DNA of 64,000 nucleotides. Source: JAKAGZ01 sp963748105. Lineage in GTDB: Bacteria > Bacteroidota > Ignavibacteria > Ignavibacteriales > Ignavibacteriaceae. The stretch is taken from contig CAVVHP010000012.1 of assembly GCA_963748105.1 (NCBI GenBank), positions 62,001 to 126,000 on the forward strand, read 5' to 3'. Positions within the stretch are counted from its first letter, which is position 1, and every line of letters starts with the position of its first letter. Of the stretch, positions 10,828 to 20,427 are shown one piece after another. The notes beneath the pieces are model-generated. The model was given only the letters and a program-made list of their open reading frames with translations, was not told the origin of the DNA and made no database searches. Position numbers and translations under genes: made by a program.

Positions 10828-11670
10828 TTACAGAAGATATTTCTCGTACCACATTCTTCTTAACGCATCTACTTCTTTTCGGTGTGTTTTTAGATAATGA
10901 TCACCATCTTCAAATATCACCAGTCTGTATTCATAATTTAATTTGCCGAATCTGCTAGCCATTTCAATTGATTGGTTGGGTGAAATTATTTCGTCTTTTC
11001 CTCCGTGCATGATTAGGTAGGGGATAGGAGGGAGTTTTTTATAAAAATTTACCGCCGATCTCTCTCTTAATTTCTTTTCAATATCTTCCGGATTGAAGTA
11101 ACCTTCGTAAGCTTTCTGCATAGCAGAATTTTCATCTGAGTTTTGTCCGGCATTTGAAATTGCGCCTACTAAAATTGCACATTTAAAATTATTTTGTTTA
11201 GTGAGAGCAATGTATGTCATCATGCCACCTCGGCTCCAACCTTCAATTCCCCATTTCGAATTATCAGCACAGTCAATTTCATCTGCAAGAGGAACAAGAT
11301 TTAAAATATCGTTAACATCAGAGCCACCAAGTTCATCCTTGCCCTCTCCGCCTGCATTGCCCCTGTACTGGGAGGTAAAGACAACATAGCCCCAGCTTGC
11401 GAGCTGTCCAAAAATTCCTCTTGCGGTAAATTCATCTATAGCTCCCCGGTTACCGGCACCGCCACGGTTCCAGATAACGCAGGGATATTTTTTTGTTTGA
11501 TCATTCGGGTATGCTATAAAGCCTTTTACTTTCAGGCCATCGGAAAGATAAGTTATTTTTTCTATAGTAGAATTATTAAACGATTCTTCGCCCCATCCGC
11601 TGATGACCATTTTAGTCTGCGAATTATTTAGAGTAATTTTTTTTCTTACAATAATGTTGGAGGTACTCAT
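10828..11670 (-). CDS. Alpha/beta hydrolase, prolyl-oligopeptidase (S9)-like
   Basis: 280 residues with no export signal, so cytoplasmic. The nucleophile elbow is GWSRGG with Ser146; the acid is D226 in HGGKDE and the base is H258 in DGDHYL, a full catalytic triad in S9 order. An oxyanion-type NRGGAGNRG loop precedes it (about residues 68-76). The N-terminal ~45 residues look like the last strand pair of a lost propeller or a short cap. Members are peptidases or esterases; substrate unknown. It follows gmhA by 10 bases and is likely last in a pcrB-gmhA-hydrolase transcript. Confidence 0.82.
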   Translation of the reverse strand: MSTSNIIVRKKITLNNSQTKMVISGWGEESFNNSTIEKITYLSDGLKVKGFIAYPNDQTKKYPCVIWNRGGAGNRGAIDEFTARGIFGQLASWGYVVFTSQYRGNAGGEGKDELGGSDVNDILNLVPLADEIDCADNSKWGIEGWSRGGMMTYIALTKQNNFKCAILVGAISNAGQNSDENSAMQKAYEGYFNPEDIEKKLRERSAVNFYKKLPPIPYLIMHGGKDEIISPNQSIEMASRFGKLNYEYRLVIFEDGDHYLKTHRKEVDALRRMWYEKYLL

Positions 11671-11680
11671 GGGGGATCTT

Positions 11681-12265
11681 TTATTTACCGTAAAGTTCTT
11701 CTTCCACTAATTCACAGATAATATGCGCTACTGTTATGTGTCCTTCCTGGATCCTTTGAGTATTTGCTGAGGGAATAATGACCGTGAGATCAACTTTATC
11801 TTTTAGTTTTCCACCACTTCCACCTAGTAAGCCAATCACGCTCATTTTTTGCTCTTTTGCTTTATCAACGGCCTTAAGTATGTTTGGGGAGTTACCACTT
11901 GTTGAAATAGCGAGCAATACATCTCCTTCGTTACCAAGACCTTCAACATTTCTGGCAAAGACATTTTCAAATCCAATATCATTTCCACCGGCTGAAAGGT
12001 TAGAAGAGTCTGTTGTTAAAGCAATTGCGGGCAGTGCCGGACGATTAATGTGGTGACTTAGACGTATCATTAATTCAGTAGCAATATGTTGACAATCGGC
12101 CGCACTTCCACCATTGCCACAAAGCAAAAGTTTTTTGTTGTTTTTATAAGCGTTAGTTATTATCTCAACAGCGGAGAGTATTTCATTAAAACATTCTTTC
12201 TGAATTTTAATTTTAGTTTCTGAACTTTCAATAAGAGAATCGTTAATAAACTTTTTTTTATCCAA
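11681..12265 (-). CDS. gmhA: Phosphoheptose isomerase (sedoheptulose-7-P isomerase)
   Basis: 194 residues, a SIS-domain protein of the GmhA subfamily. Diagnostic segments are LLLCGNGGSAADCQHIATELMIRL (substrate phosphate and zinc-site region), ALTTDSSNLSAGGND and AISTSGNSPNILKAVDKAK. The C-terminal RIQEGHITVAHIICELVEEEL carries the catalytic Glu and zinc-binding His. It converts sedoheptulose-7-phosphate to D-glycero-D-manno-heptose-7-phosphate, first step of ADP-heptose synthesis for lipopolysaccharide core, implying a Gram-negative envelope. No hldE or gmhB lies beside it in this window. Confidence 0.93.
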   Translation of the reverse strand: MDKKKFINDSLIESSETKIKIQKECFNEILSAVEIITNAYKNNKKLLLCGNGGSAADCQHIATELMIRLSHHINRPALPAIALTTDSSNLSAGGNDIGFENVFARNVEGLGNEGDVLLAISTSGNSPNILKAVDKAKEQKMSVIGLLGGSGGKLKDKVDLTVIIPSANTQRIQEGHITVAHIICELVEEELYGK

Positions 12266-12313
12266 TCTAAAGGTTCCTAAGAATTGTAAACTGAAGTAAA
12301 GTGTGGATTTATA

Positions 12314-13072
12314 TTAAACCGTAACGGGAACTTTTGAATGAACTGCATCTGCAAATTCCTTTACCTGGTTCCAGTTTTTTTCATCTTCAAAATAGTTACC
12401 CGTAACTATAATTTTTGCACCGCTTTTAACTTTTGTCGCTGCTTCTTCTGCTGTTCTGATTCCGCCACCAACAATTACAGGAATGCTGCAATAATTTGAA
12501 ACGAATTTTATCATTTCATCAGGAACAGTTTCCTGTGCGCCAGAACCGGCTTCAAGGTAAATAAATTTCATACCGAGATACTCGGCTGCCAGTGCAGTTG
12601 CTGCTGCAATTTCTGATTTGTTTCTCGGGATTGGCTGGGAACCACTAACATATTGAACTGTAGTTACAGTACCCGATTCTATCAGAACATATCCTGTTGA
12701 AATAGGTTCAAGATTTGCCTGCTTAATAAATGGTGCTGCCAGTACATGCTTTCCAATTAAATGTTCGGGGTTTCTTCCACTAACTACTGAAAGATAGAGA
12801 ATTGCATCTGCTTCAGGGGAAACCTGGTTTACACCTCCGGGAAAAATAATTGTCGGAATAGAAGTATATTCTTTTACTTTTCTTAAAAAGTCCTCTAAAT
12901 GATTACTCATCATTAAGCTACCGCCAATCAAAAAACCGTCTACTCCGGATTTTTCACAGTGCCTTATAAAATGTGGTAGCATTTCAAACGTAATTTTGTC
13001 GGGATCAACTAAAATTAAATATGCCGCCCCTTTTGAGGAAATAGTATTTAGTAAATATTCGTAAACTTTCAT
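12314..13072 (-). CDS. pcrB: Geranylgeranylglyceryl/heptaprenylglyceryl phosphate synthase family (PcrB-like)
   Basis: 252 residues, a TIM barrel that starts MKVYEYLLNTISSKGAAYLILVDPDK, the family's first phosphate/Mg region. It continues with GFLIGGSLM, YLEAGSGA (prenyl-diphosphate/glycerol-phosphate site), PVIVGGGIRTAEEA and GAKIIVTGN (glycerol-1-phosphate phosphate loop). Archaeal members join sn-glycerol-1-phosphate to geranylgeranyl diphosphate; Bacillus PcrB uses heptaprenyl diphosphate; Bacteroidota members behave as geranylgeranyl enzymes in vitro. A G1P-based ether prenyl lipid in this organism is therefore possible but unproven. It precedes gmhA by 48 bases in the same direction. 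Confidence 0.9.
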   Translation of the reverse strand: MKVYEYLLNTISSKGAAYLILVDPDKITFEMLPHFIRHCEKSGVDGFLIGGSLMMSNHLEDFLRKVKEYTSIPTIIFPGGVNQVSPEADAILYLSVVSGRNPEHLIGKHVLAAPFIKQANLEPISTGYVLIESGTVTTVQYVSGSQPIPRNKSEIAAATALAAEYLGMKFIYLEAGSGAQETVPDEMIKFVSNYCSIPVIVGGGIRTAEEAATKVKSGAKIIVTGNYFEDEKNWNQVKEFADAVHSKVPVTV

Positions 13073-13365
13073 AGTAGTAGTTATTATAATATATGAATAT
13101 AAATATTTAAGATTTTAGAAAAAAGAAGACTTTTCAAGAAATTTGACCGTGCAAGTTATTTAGTTTTAGAAACTTAAAGCAAATATAAAAGGATTTTTTT
13201 ATAAGTTTGAACCGTTAACTAACTAAAACATACCGTATACTAAATAAACTTTATTAGCTAGGAGCGAAATTTTGAGAATAATTGCAAAATAATGTTAAAA
13301 ACTGACTTTTTACTGACAAATGCGAAAATTGGTCAATTTTGAGTTTTCTGATCTAGTTTATGTAA
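13073..13365. other. Intergenic region between tex and pcrB-like gene
   Basis: About 290 very AT-rich bases with no plausible gene. On the minus strand a TATATTTG (complement of 13180-13187) fits the TAnnTTTG -7 pattern about 108 bases upstream of the PcrB start, but no TTTG lies at the right distance, so I do not call a promoter. No terminator hairpin for tex is obvious. Confidence 0.35.
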
Positions 13366-15555
13366 TTATTCTTTCATACTTAAAGATATCCTACCTCGTA
13401 TAATATCTATCCCCGTAATAGTTACATCTATAATATCTCCAACATTTACTATATCCAGAGGGTTTTTAACATATCGGTCGGCAATTTGCGAAATATGAAG
13501 AAGTCCGTCCTGTTTAACCCCAATATCAACAAAAGCCCCGAAATCAACAACATTACGAACTGTTCCTTTTAATTTCATTCCTTCTCGCAGATCTTCCATT
13601 TTAAGAACATCGCTTTTTAAAATAGGTTTTGGTAATTCTTCACGTGGATCTCTTCCCGGTTTTTTCAGGTTTTCAATAATATCAATAAGGGTGGGTTCAC
13701 CAATACCGATTTCCTCCGCCAGTTTTTTTGTCCCTTTTTGATTTACTATTAAAGAAATCATAGCGCCCGACTCTTTAACTTTTGCCATAGGAATGTTCAA
13801 TTTTTCCAGCAATCTTTCCGTTGCCTGGTAGGATTCCGGGTGAATAAATGTATTATCGAAAGGATTTTCACCATTCGGGATTCTTAAAAATCCTACGGCC
13901 TGTTCAAAAGCTTTCTCCCCGATTCCTTTAACTTTTTTTATTTCCATTCGTGAATTAAATTTCCCTTTTTCTTCGCGATACTTTATAATATTCTCAGCTA
14001 TTCTTTTATTTAATCCGGAGACGTAGGTCAGCAAGGATGCTGAAGCTGTATTAAGATCAACGCCCACATGGTTTACACAACTTTCTACTACGTTATCAAG
14101 TTTTTCCATTAATAATTTTTGATCGACATCGTGCTGGTACAATCCAACCCCAATGGATTTCGGATCTATCTTAACAAGTTCGGCAAGTGGATCAAGTAAT
14201 CTTCTTCCGATAGAAATATTTCCACGTTGACTGGCTTCAAGATCCGGGAATTCCTTTTTTGCTACTTCAGAAGCGGAATACACTGATGCCCCGGCTTCAT
14301 TTACAATTATGTAATGACATTTTAATTTGTTCCTCTTAATCAGTTCAGCCACAAATAATTCTGTTTCCCGGCTTGCCGTTCCGTTACCGATTGCAATAAT
14401 CTCAACTTTATGATTTTGAATTAGTGTTGTTACAATCTTAGCGGCTGCTTTGCTTTTATTTTGAGGCGGGTGGGGATAAATTGTATTTCCTTCAATATAT
14501 TTACCGGTCTCATCTATGACTGCTACTTTCGAACCAGAGACAAAACCCGGGTCTATTCCCATAATTATTTTATCTGATAATGGCGGCTGCAACAAAAGAG
14601 CTTTTAAATTGGAGGCAAATATTTCGATGGCGTGAAGATCAGCAATTTCAGTTAAGTGCCCTCTTATTTCTCTTTCGATGGATGGAAAAATTAATCTTGT
14701 AAATGAATCCTCAATTGTTGTATCAAGAATTTCCATAAAGTATGATTCTTTAAAATCCAGGAATTTTTTCTTAATACTATTTAGAATTTGAGGTTGCTCA
14801 ACATCCAACGAAATTTTTAAAACTTTTTCTTTTTCTCCACGGTTTAAAGCAAGAATCTGGTAAGGCTTTATTTTTTTTATGTCTATCGAAAACTCATAAT
14901 ATATCTGATAAATTTCCTTTTTGTCTTTTGCCTTCTGTTTTTTGCTTACTTTTTCATCTTTATTTCTTTCTTTCGTCTTTTCGGATTTCACAATCGAGTT
15001 CTCAAGCATATTCTCGCGTACAATTTTTCTGACTTCTGCACTTTCGCTTACGATCTCGGCTATAATATCTATTGCACCCTGCAGTACTTCTTCAGTTGAC
15101 GCAACCCCCAGTTCTTCATTTATGAACCCACTTAGTTTTTCCTCAAAATTTCCCGAAAATTCAGGGTTTTCTAAAATAAATAAAGCAAGCGGTTCAAGCC
15201 CTTTTGCCTTGGCGATTGTACCACGTGTCTTTCTTTTGGGCTTGTAGGGAAGATATAGATCTTCTAGTTCCTGAAGTTTTACGCAGTCCATTATTTTTTG
15301 CTTTAATTCATCAGTAAGCTTGCCCTGCTCATCAATACTTTTTAATATTGTATCCCGTCGGTCATTAAGCAACGTCAGATAATTCAGCCTGTCTTCTATT
15401 TGGCGTAGATAATCTTCATCAAGTCCACCCGTTTGTTCTTTCCTGTAGCGGGCTATAAATGGAACAGTTGCACCTTCCTGTAATAACTTTATTACAGCGT
15501 CAACCTGTTCTTTCTTAATTTCTAATTCTTTTGCAATGATTTGTGGTGCGTTCAT
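13366..15555 (-). CDS. tex: Tex-family transcription accessory / RNA-binding protein
   Basis: 729 residues. Order of parts: N-terminal helical Tex_N with VPFIARYRKEQTGGLDEDYLRQIEDRL; a charged insert rich in Lys/Glu around residues 190-215; YqgF-like RNase-H fold (IIMGIDPGFVSGSKVAVID, residues about 335-350). Then HhH motifs (VGVDLNTASASLLTYVSGLNK, VKGIGEKAFEQAVGFLRI) and a C-terminal S1 RNA-binding domain (LKGTVRNVVDFGAFVDIGVKQDGLLH). Tex homologues bind nucleic acid and influence transcription and toxin gene expression. It reads divergently from the ArsC-family gene. Confidence 0.95.
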   Translation of the reverse strand: MNAPQIIAKELEIKKEQVDAVIKLLQEGATVPFIARYRKEQTGGLDEDYLRQIEDRLNYLTLLNDRRDTILKSIDEQGKLTDELKQKIMDCVKLQELEDLYLPYKPKRKTRGTIAKAKGLEPLALFILENPEFSGNFEEKLSGFINEELGVASTEEVLQGAIDIIAEIVSESAEVRKIVRENMLENSIVKSEKTKERNKDEKVSKKQKAKDKKEIYQIYYEFSIDIKKIKPYQILALNRGEKEKVLKISLDVEQPQILNSIKKKFLDFKESYFMEILDTTIEDSFTRLIFPSIEREIRGHLTEIADLHAIEIFASNLKALLLQPPLSDKIIMGIDPGFVSGSKVAVIDETGKYIEGNTIYPHPPQNKSKAAAKIVTTLIQNHKVEIIAIGNGTASRETELFVAELIKRNKLKCHYIIVNEAGASVYSASEVAKKEFPDLEASQRGNISIGRRLLDPLAELVKIDPKSIGVGLYQHDVDQKLLMEKLDNVVESCVNHVGVDLNTASASLLTYVSGLNKRIAENIIKYREEKGKFNSRMEIKKVKGIGEKAFEQAVGFLRIPNGENPFDNTFIHPESYQATERLLEKLNIPMAKVKESGAMISLIVNQKGTKKLAEEIGIGEPTLIDIIENLKKPGRDPREELPKPILKSDVLKMEDLREGMKLKGTVRNVVDFGAFVDIGVKQDGLLHISQIADRYVKNPLDIVNVGDIIDVTITGIDIIRGRISLSMKE

Positions 15556-15723
15556 AAATTGTCTTTTGTAGTTAAAAAATTATCAGGGATAGCAAACTAA
15601 AGCTAAAGAAAAATATTTACCAACTTGATTAAAAAATTCTTTTCTTAAAGAAAAACACGATGAATTTAGTCTTTCTATTATAATTAAATATAGTATATTA
15701 AAATAACTGAAATTGAAGGACTA

Positions 15724-16074
15724 ATGATGGAAAAAATAATTATATACGAAAAACCAACCTGTACAACCTGCAGAAAAGTAAAAAAAATACTTGAAGAAAA
15801 AGGCGTAGATTTTGAAAAAGTGAATTATTACATCAAACCATTCACTGAATCAAAGCTGAGGGAATTGTTGAAAAAAATGAATATGGAACCGAGCGAATTG
15901 CTCAGGAAAAGTGAAAAAGCAGCAAAAGCAATAGACCTAAAAACCGAATCGGAAAACCAGATACTGGAAACGATGATTCTCGATCACGACCTGATTCAAC
16001 GCCCGATAGTAGAAATGGGGAACAGAGTAATACTTGCCCGTCCACCCGAAAAAATTTATGAGCTGTTTGAATAA
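15724..16074 (+). CDS. ArsC/Spx-family arsenate reductase-like protein
   Basis: 116 residues, the usual ArsC-family length. Residues 11-17 read PTCTTCR: a CxxC pair (C13, C16) at the end of the first strand as in thioredoxin-fold ArsC. The C-terminal LIQRPIVEMGNRVILARPPEKI corresponds to the family's 'RPiv...' region with the arsenate-binding Arg. The catalytic ArsC Cys and the CxxC arrangement both fit, so a glutaredoxin- or thioredoxin-coupled reductase is plausible, but no arsR, acr3 or arsB lies nearby and a non-arsenic redox role (Spx/YffB-like) is possible. Confidence 0.82.
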   Translation: MMEKIIIYEKPTCTTCRKVKKILEEKGVDFEKVNYYIKPFTESKLRELLKKMNMEPSELLRKSEKAAKAIDLKTESENQILETMILDHDLIQRPIVEMGNRVILARPPEKIYELFE

Positions 16075-16225
16075 CCTGATTTTCTGTGGCAAAATTTCAA
16101 ATAATGAATTATAAAAGTCTTTTATAAGTGTTAAAAAATTTACTTTGACCCCTATATAACTTATTTTTAAGGACTTTATATAAGTAATAATTGAAATTTT
16201 AAGACCATTATCCTATAGGGGAATT

Positions 16226-17444
16226 ATGAAAGAGAAAGTAAAATCAGATTTTGAAACCAAGTGCGTTCACTCCGGAATAGACGAATATGAATTTGGCGCG
16301 GTAGTTCCGCCGATATATCAGACATCAACATTTAAATTTGAATCTGCACAACACGGCGCCTCGCTTTTTGCCGGTGAACAGAAAGGATACATCTATACAA
16401 GGATGGCAAACCCGACTAGTAGAAGCAATGGAAAACGGAATTGCCGAACTGGAAGGCGGATACAAAGCCCTTGGTTGCGGCAGCGGAATGGCTGCAGTTC
16501 ATACAGTATTTGCAAGCCTGACCGGGACCGGCGATCACATCTTATGTTCGGCGGCAGTCTACGGACCTACAACAACTCTGCTGAATACAGTAATGAAAAA
16601 ATTCGGTGTTGAATCAACATTTGTTGACACAACAGATGCTGAAGCAGTTAAAAAAGCAATCAAACCAAATACAAAAGTTCTTTATGTTGAAACTCCCGGC
16701 AATCCGACACTTGCTATTTCTGATTTGAAAGCAATGGCTGAAATTGCTCATGCCAATAATGCTAAACTGGTTGTCGATAATACTTTTATGAGTCCTGCTT
16801 TACAAAGGCCGTTCGAGTTTGGTGCCGATGTAGTTTTGCACAGTCTTACTAAATTCTTAAACGGGCATGCAGATGTGATAGGTGGAATAGTAGTTGTTAA
16901 AGATGATGAAACGTATAAATCTTTCCGTAAAGTTTTGAATCAGATAGGTGGAGTGATTGATCCATTCAATTCATTTCTTGTACACAGGGGAATTAAGACT
17001 CTTTCAATCAGAATGAAAAAACATTGCGAAAGCGCAATGATTGTTGCTGAATATCTGGAAAAACATTCTTTGGTTAAAAGTGTAAGCTTTCCCGGGTTAA
17101 AAAGTCATCCGCAATATGAAGTGGGGCAAAAGCAACACGATGGTCCGGGTGGAATGATTACTTTTGAATTAGAAGGTGGTTTTGAAGCCGGACAGATTTT
17201 AATGAATTCAGTAAAACTTTGCCAGCTTGCTGTGAGTCTTGGTGGTGTTGAAAGTTTAATACAGCATCCGGCCAGTATGACACATTTTTCAATGGGCAAA
17301 GAAGGACGAGAAGCCGGTGGAATTACAGAAGGTCTTGTCAGACTTTCTGTTGGTATTGAAAATGTAAATGATATAATTTCCGATCTTGAACAGGGTTTGG
17401 AAAAGGTTAAAGAAGGAACTATGACTCTGGCTGAAAAAGAGTAG
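16226..17444 (+). pseudogene. PLP-dependent Cys/Met metabolism enzyme (methionine gamma-lyase type), frameshifted
   Basis: The start at 16226 gives DFETKCVHSGIDEYEFGAVVPPIYQTSTF and YIYTRMANPT, the classic N-terminus of this family. After NPT the frame is lost. One base further on it resumes as VEAMENGIAELEGGYKALGCGSGMAAVHT and remains open to 17444, including the PLP lysine in HSLTKFLNGHADVIGG and the C-terminal GGVESLIQHPASMTH..R..VGIE. The repaired product is about 405 residues, a normal length. The extra base lies within ACTA at 16415-16418 and is not in a homopolymer run. The family includes cystathionine gamma-synthase, beta/gamma-lyases and methionine gamma-lyase; the CGSGMAAVHTVF/SAAVYGPTT pattern favours a gamma-lyase, without certainty. 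A strong hairpin terminator follows. Confidence 0.87.
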
Positions 17445-17476
17445 CGGATAGATGATATAAATATGGAATATTCACA

Positions 17477-17502
17477 GGGAAGCTTAAAGCTTCCCTTTTT
17501 TT
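17477..17502 (+). terminator. Intrinsic terminator after the Cys/Met lyase gene
   Basis: The inverted repeat GGGAAGC (17477-17483) TTAAA GCTTCCC (17489-17495) is followed at once by seven T. Perfect 7-bp stem, extendable to 9 bp with a smaller loop. It lies 33 bases after the stop codon. Confidence 0.85.
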
Positions 17503-17542
17503 GTTTTCTCAAATCACGGTTTTTCCTTATTTTACCGGTAAT

Positions 17543-17566
17543 AATCGGGTGTTCACCGATTTTTTC
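17543..17566 (+). terminator. Possible second terminator or upstream hairpin of the LiaF-like gene
   Basis: AATCGG (17543-17548) and CCGATT (17556-17561) form a 6-bp stem with a 7-base loop, followed by a T-rich stretch (TTTTTC). It lies about 45 bases after the first terminator and 70 bases before the next gene. It may be a backup terminator or an upstream regulatory hairpin. Confidence 0.4.
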
Positions 17567-17636
17567 TTTAGACTGTATTAATTGATTTATATGTTTATTC
17601 CGGGTAGAAAATAAGTCTATTCAAAGGAGAGTTTTT

Positions 17637-18398
17637 ATGGAAGAGATCAAACAGGAAAATCATCGTCGGAATTATGATTCCAGAAGCGTTGTCGGGTTGA
17701 TACTCGTAGTGTTAGGTAGCCTTTTCCTGCTTGACAGTATGAACGTAATTGACTTTAACGTTGCGCGAATCATTTTTTCATTTCCGGCAATATTAATGAT
17801 TATTGGTATTGTTCTGATCCTGAATACAAGCCGGAGACTTCCCGGGGCAATTCTGCTGATACTCGGAATCTTTTTTATGATACCAAGAATATTCCCATGG
17901 GTTTATTATGATAATCATATAATTTTCCCGATACTTTTAATTGCATTTGGTATTTACATAATTCTGAGAAAAAGAACACGCAGCAATCTGGAAGGTGAAC
18001 AAAAACATAATCCTGATGCAGACGAAGCACACTTTAAAGATTACGATGAAATTAATGCCGATACTGTTAATGATGTAGCGATTTTTGGAGGCGGTCATAA
18101 AATAATTGTTACAGATAATTTTAAAGGTGGAAATATTACTTCAATTTTTGGCGGATCAGAAATTGATTTGAGAGAAAGTAAACTTGCCCCCGGAACAAAC
18201 GTTATTGATATTGTTGCCGTGTTCGGAGGATCTAATATTATTGTTCCAGCTGATTGGAAAATATCTATAGACGTGCTGCCAATATTCGGAGGTTTTTCAA
18301 ATAAGGTGAGAAGGGATCCAGATTCTGTAATTGATACAGAAAGAACACTGCTGATAAAAGGTTTTGTACTATTCGGCGGCGGGGAGGTTAGATCATAA
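17637..18398 (+). CDS. LiaF-like membrane protein (DUF5668 plus LiaF C-terminal domain)
   Basis: 253 residues. Residues about 18-115 hold four hydrophobic segments (SVVGLILVVLGSLFLLD, FPAILMIIGIVLIL, GAILLILGIFFMI, IIFPILLIAFGIYIIL), followed by a charged hinge. The soluble C-terminal beta-rich part (about 140-253) contains repeated 'IFGG/VFGG' turns (VAIFGGGHKI, SIFGGSEIDL, VAVFGGSNIIV, LPIFGGFSNK), the hallmark of the LiaF cell-wall-stress domain. An AAAGGAGAG ribosome-binding site precedes the ATG. It is followed after 25 bases by a LytS-type kinase and then a LytTR regulator, so by analogy with LiaFSR it may tune that kinase; this is inference. Confidence 0.82.
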   Translation: MEEIKQENHRRNYDSRSVVGLILVVLGSLFLLDSMNVIDFNVARIIFSFPAILMIIGIVLILNTSRRLPGAILLILGIFFMIPRIFPWVYYDNHIIFPILLIAFGIYIILRKRTRSNLEGEQKHNPDADEAHFKDYDEINADTVNDVAIFGGGHKIIVTDNFKGGNITSIFGGSEIDLRESKLAPGTNVIDIVAVFGGSNIIVPADWKISIDVLPIFGGFSNKVRRDPDSVIDTERTLLIKGFVLFGGGEVRS

Positions 18399-18423
18399 AA
18401 TAAATATGATTTAAGGCAATGCA

Positions 18424-19471
18424 ATGACTGAAAATCCGATTCTTACTTCGTCGAAAAGTCTGAATCTTTATTTATTGTTCTGGCTGCTGGTTGCAATAGT
18501 TTATTTTTGTCTTCTTTATTTTGGGCTAAACGGGAACGCAATATTATCAATTACAGACAGCCTGGTATTTAATATACTTTTAAGCGGACTGGGACTTGCA
18601 TTCTGGTATCCGGTCCGCTTTATGTCTCTTGATGCAAGTCTTACTAAAATTGTTTTTAATCATCTTGCAGCAGCTGTGCTTGCAACAACTGCGTGGCTTG
18701 GAATAGGTTATGCATTTATAGCTTATATTATAAATCTTGGTCCAACGTTATACATCTTTTTTTCAGAGTACACTTGTCTGGAGATTTCTTCTCGGAATAC
18801 TTTTTAATCTTTTAATTACTTCGTTCTATTATATAATTATATATTATTCAAATTTTAAAGAAAGAGCTGTTAGAGAAACTGAATTAAAAAATCTTGTTAC
18901 AGAAGCTGAATTGAAAAATCTAAAATTCCAGATAAATCCTCATTTCATTTTTAACAGCTTAAATTCAATGAGCGCACTTACGGCAATTGATCCCGATAAA
19001 GCAAAAAGTATGATTCTGAAACTTGCTGATTTCTTACGTTATACACTGGCTAATAATGAAAAGCAGAAGAATAAACTTAGTGAAGAACTAAAAAACATTA
19101 AGCTTTATCTTGAAATTGAAAAAGTAAGATTTGAAGACAAATTTGAATTTGTGGATGAAGTCTTACCCGAATGTGCCGGTGTAGATGTTCCAAATATGAT
19201 TTTGCAGCCCCTTTTTGAAAATGCGATTAAGCACGCAGTTTATGAAACGCTAAGCACTGTTACACTGACTTTAAAAGGCCGGATTGATAAAGATTTTTTG
19301 GTAATTACTTTAACAAATAATTTCGAAGAAGAATCCAAAGGGAAGAAAGGTGCAGGTATAGGGCTTAAAAACATTGCCAACCGCCTGGAACTTATTTATG
19401 TCCAGAAGGATTTAATGAAAGTTGAGAAAGAGCAAAATATTTTCAGGGTAACTTTGTACATTCCTGTGTAA
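18424..19471 (+). pseudogene. LytS/AlgZ-type sensor histidine kinase, one frameshift
   Basis: The N-terminal part (18424 to about 18760) has several membrane helices (LYLLFWLLVAIVYFCLLYF, VFNILLSGLGLAFWYP, HLAAAVLATTAWLGIGYAFI). After a T7 run at 18757-18763 the frame shifts by one base. It continues with WRFLLGILFNLLITSFYYIII, a coiled segment ETELKNLVTEAELKNL, the phospho-acceptor motif FQINPHFIFNSLNS and the ATP-binding NAIKHAV and GAGIGLKNIANRL motifs. Removing one T gives YIFFQSTLVWRF and a 348-residue protein of normal His_kinase (PF06580) form. The run is long enough that polymerase or sequencing slippage is likely. It pairs with the response regulator 16 bases downstream. Confidence 0.88.
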
Positions 19472-19487
19472 ATTACGGTAAAGAAAT

Positions 19488-20246
19488 ATGTCAGAGATGA
19501 AAGATAAAATCAGAGTAATTATAATTGATGATGAAAGTCTTGCAAGGTCAATTACAAAAAAGTATTTATCTAGCAGGACTGAATTTGAGATAGTTGCAGA
19601 ATGCTCCAACGGTCTGGATGCCATAAAAAAGATAAATGAAGAAAAACCCGACATTATCTTCCTTGATATCCAGATGCCGAAAATTACCGGTTTCGAAATG
19701 CTGGAACTGTTAGAGAATCCTCCGATTATAATTTTTACAACTGCATATGATCATTACGCTATCAAAGCATTCGAGGTTAATGCTGTAGATTATCTCCTTA
19801 AGCCTTTCAGTGAAGAAAGATTTAACGAAGCTCTTGAAAAGACACTTGTTCATTTAAAGGAAAAAACCAGCCAGAACGAAGCCATTCAAAAATTAATTGA
19901 AAAGAATGATGAAAAAGTTGAGTACATAGAGAGGGTCATAATAAAAGATACCGGGAAAATAAATATTGTCCCGGTTGATAAAATAAAATGGCTTGAAGCT
20001 CAGGATGATTATGTGATGATATATTCGGAGAGCGGAAAATACTTAAAACAGAAAACTATGAAATATTTTGAAAACCATCTTGACCCAAATTATTTCGTAA
20101 GAATTCACCGTTCATATATGATAAGTATTGATTTTATCAAACACCTGGAACAACAGGAAACTGAATCGTATAAAATCATTCTTAAAAACAAGACAGAATT
20201 GCCAGTTAGTAAAACCGGGCTTTCAAAACTGAAGAATATTCTCTGA
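19488..20246 (+). CDS. LytTR-family response regulator
   Basis: 252 residues. Receiver domain (1-125) with the acidic pair IIIDDES, phospho-acceptor D60 in IIFLDIQMPK, switch Thr in IIIFTTAYDHYA and the conserved Lys in DYLLKPF. Residues about 147-252 form the LytTR DNA-binding domain (IIKDTGKINIVPVDKIKWLEAQDDYVMI, ENHLDPNYFVRIHRSYMISIDFIKHLE, ELPVSKTGLSKLKNIL). It acts as the output of the adjacent LytS-type kinase. LytTR proteins bind direct repeats upstream of target promoters; candidate targets include its own operon. Confidence 0.95.
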   Translation: MSEMKDKIRVIIIDDESLARSITKKYLSSRTEFEIVAECSNGLDAIKKINEEKPDIIFLDIQMPKITGFEMLELLENPPIIIFTTAYDHYAIKAFEVNAVDYLLKPFSEERFNEALEKTLVHLKEKTSQNEAIQKLIEKNDEKVEYIERVIIKDTGKINIVPVDKIKWLEAQDDYVMIYSESGKYLKQKTMKYFENHLDPNYFVRIHRSYMISIDFIKHLEQQETESYKIILKNKTELPVSKTGLSKLKNIL

Positions 20247-20427
20247 GAATATTTTTCCTCACGATTATTGTCGAAATAGCATTTTATCCAGGTTTGCCGT
20301 GCACTTCATTAATTTAGTTTGATGGTCTTGCACTGTTTGGAACATCATGTTATATTCTTTTGCCTATAATACTTTTCATCTCACGCGTTAATTACATATT
20401 TGTCATTCATAACAAAAGGAGTGTACT

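Noticed and set aside
18757..18763. Programmed frameshift in the LytS-type kinase T7 run
   Set aside because: No stimulatory structure is seen and indels recur in other short runs in the window, so error or mutation is simpler.
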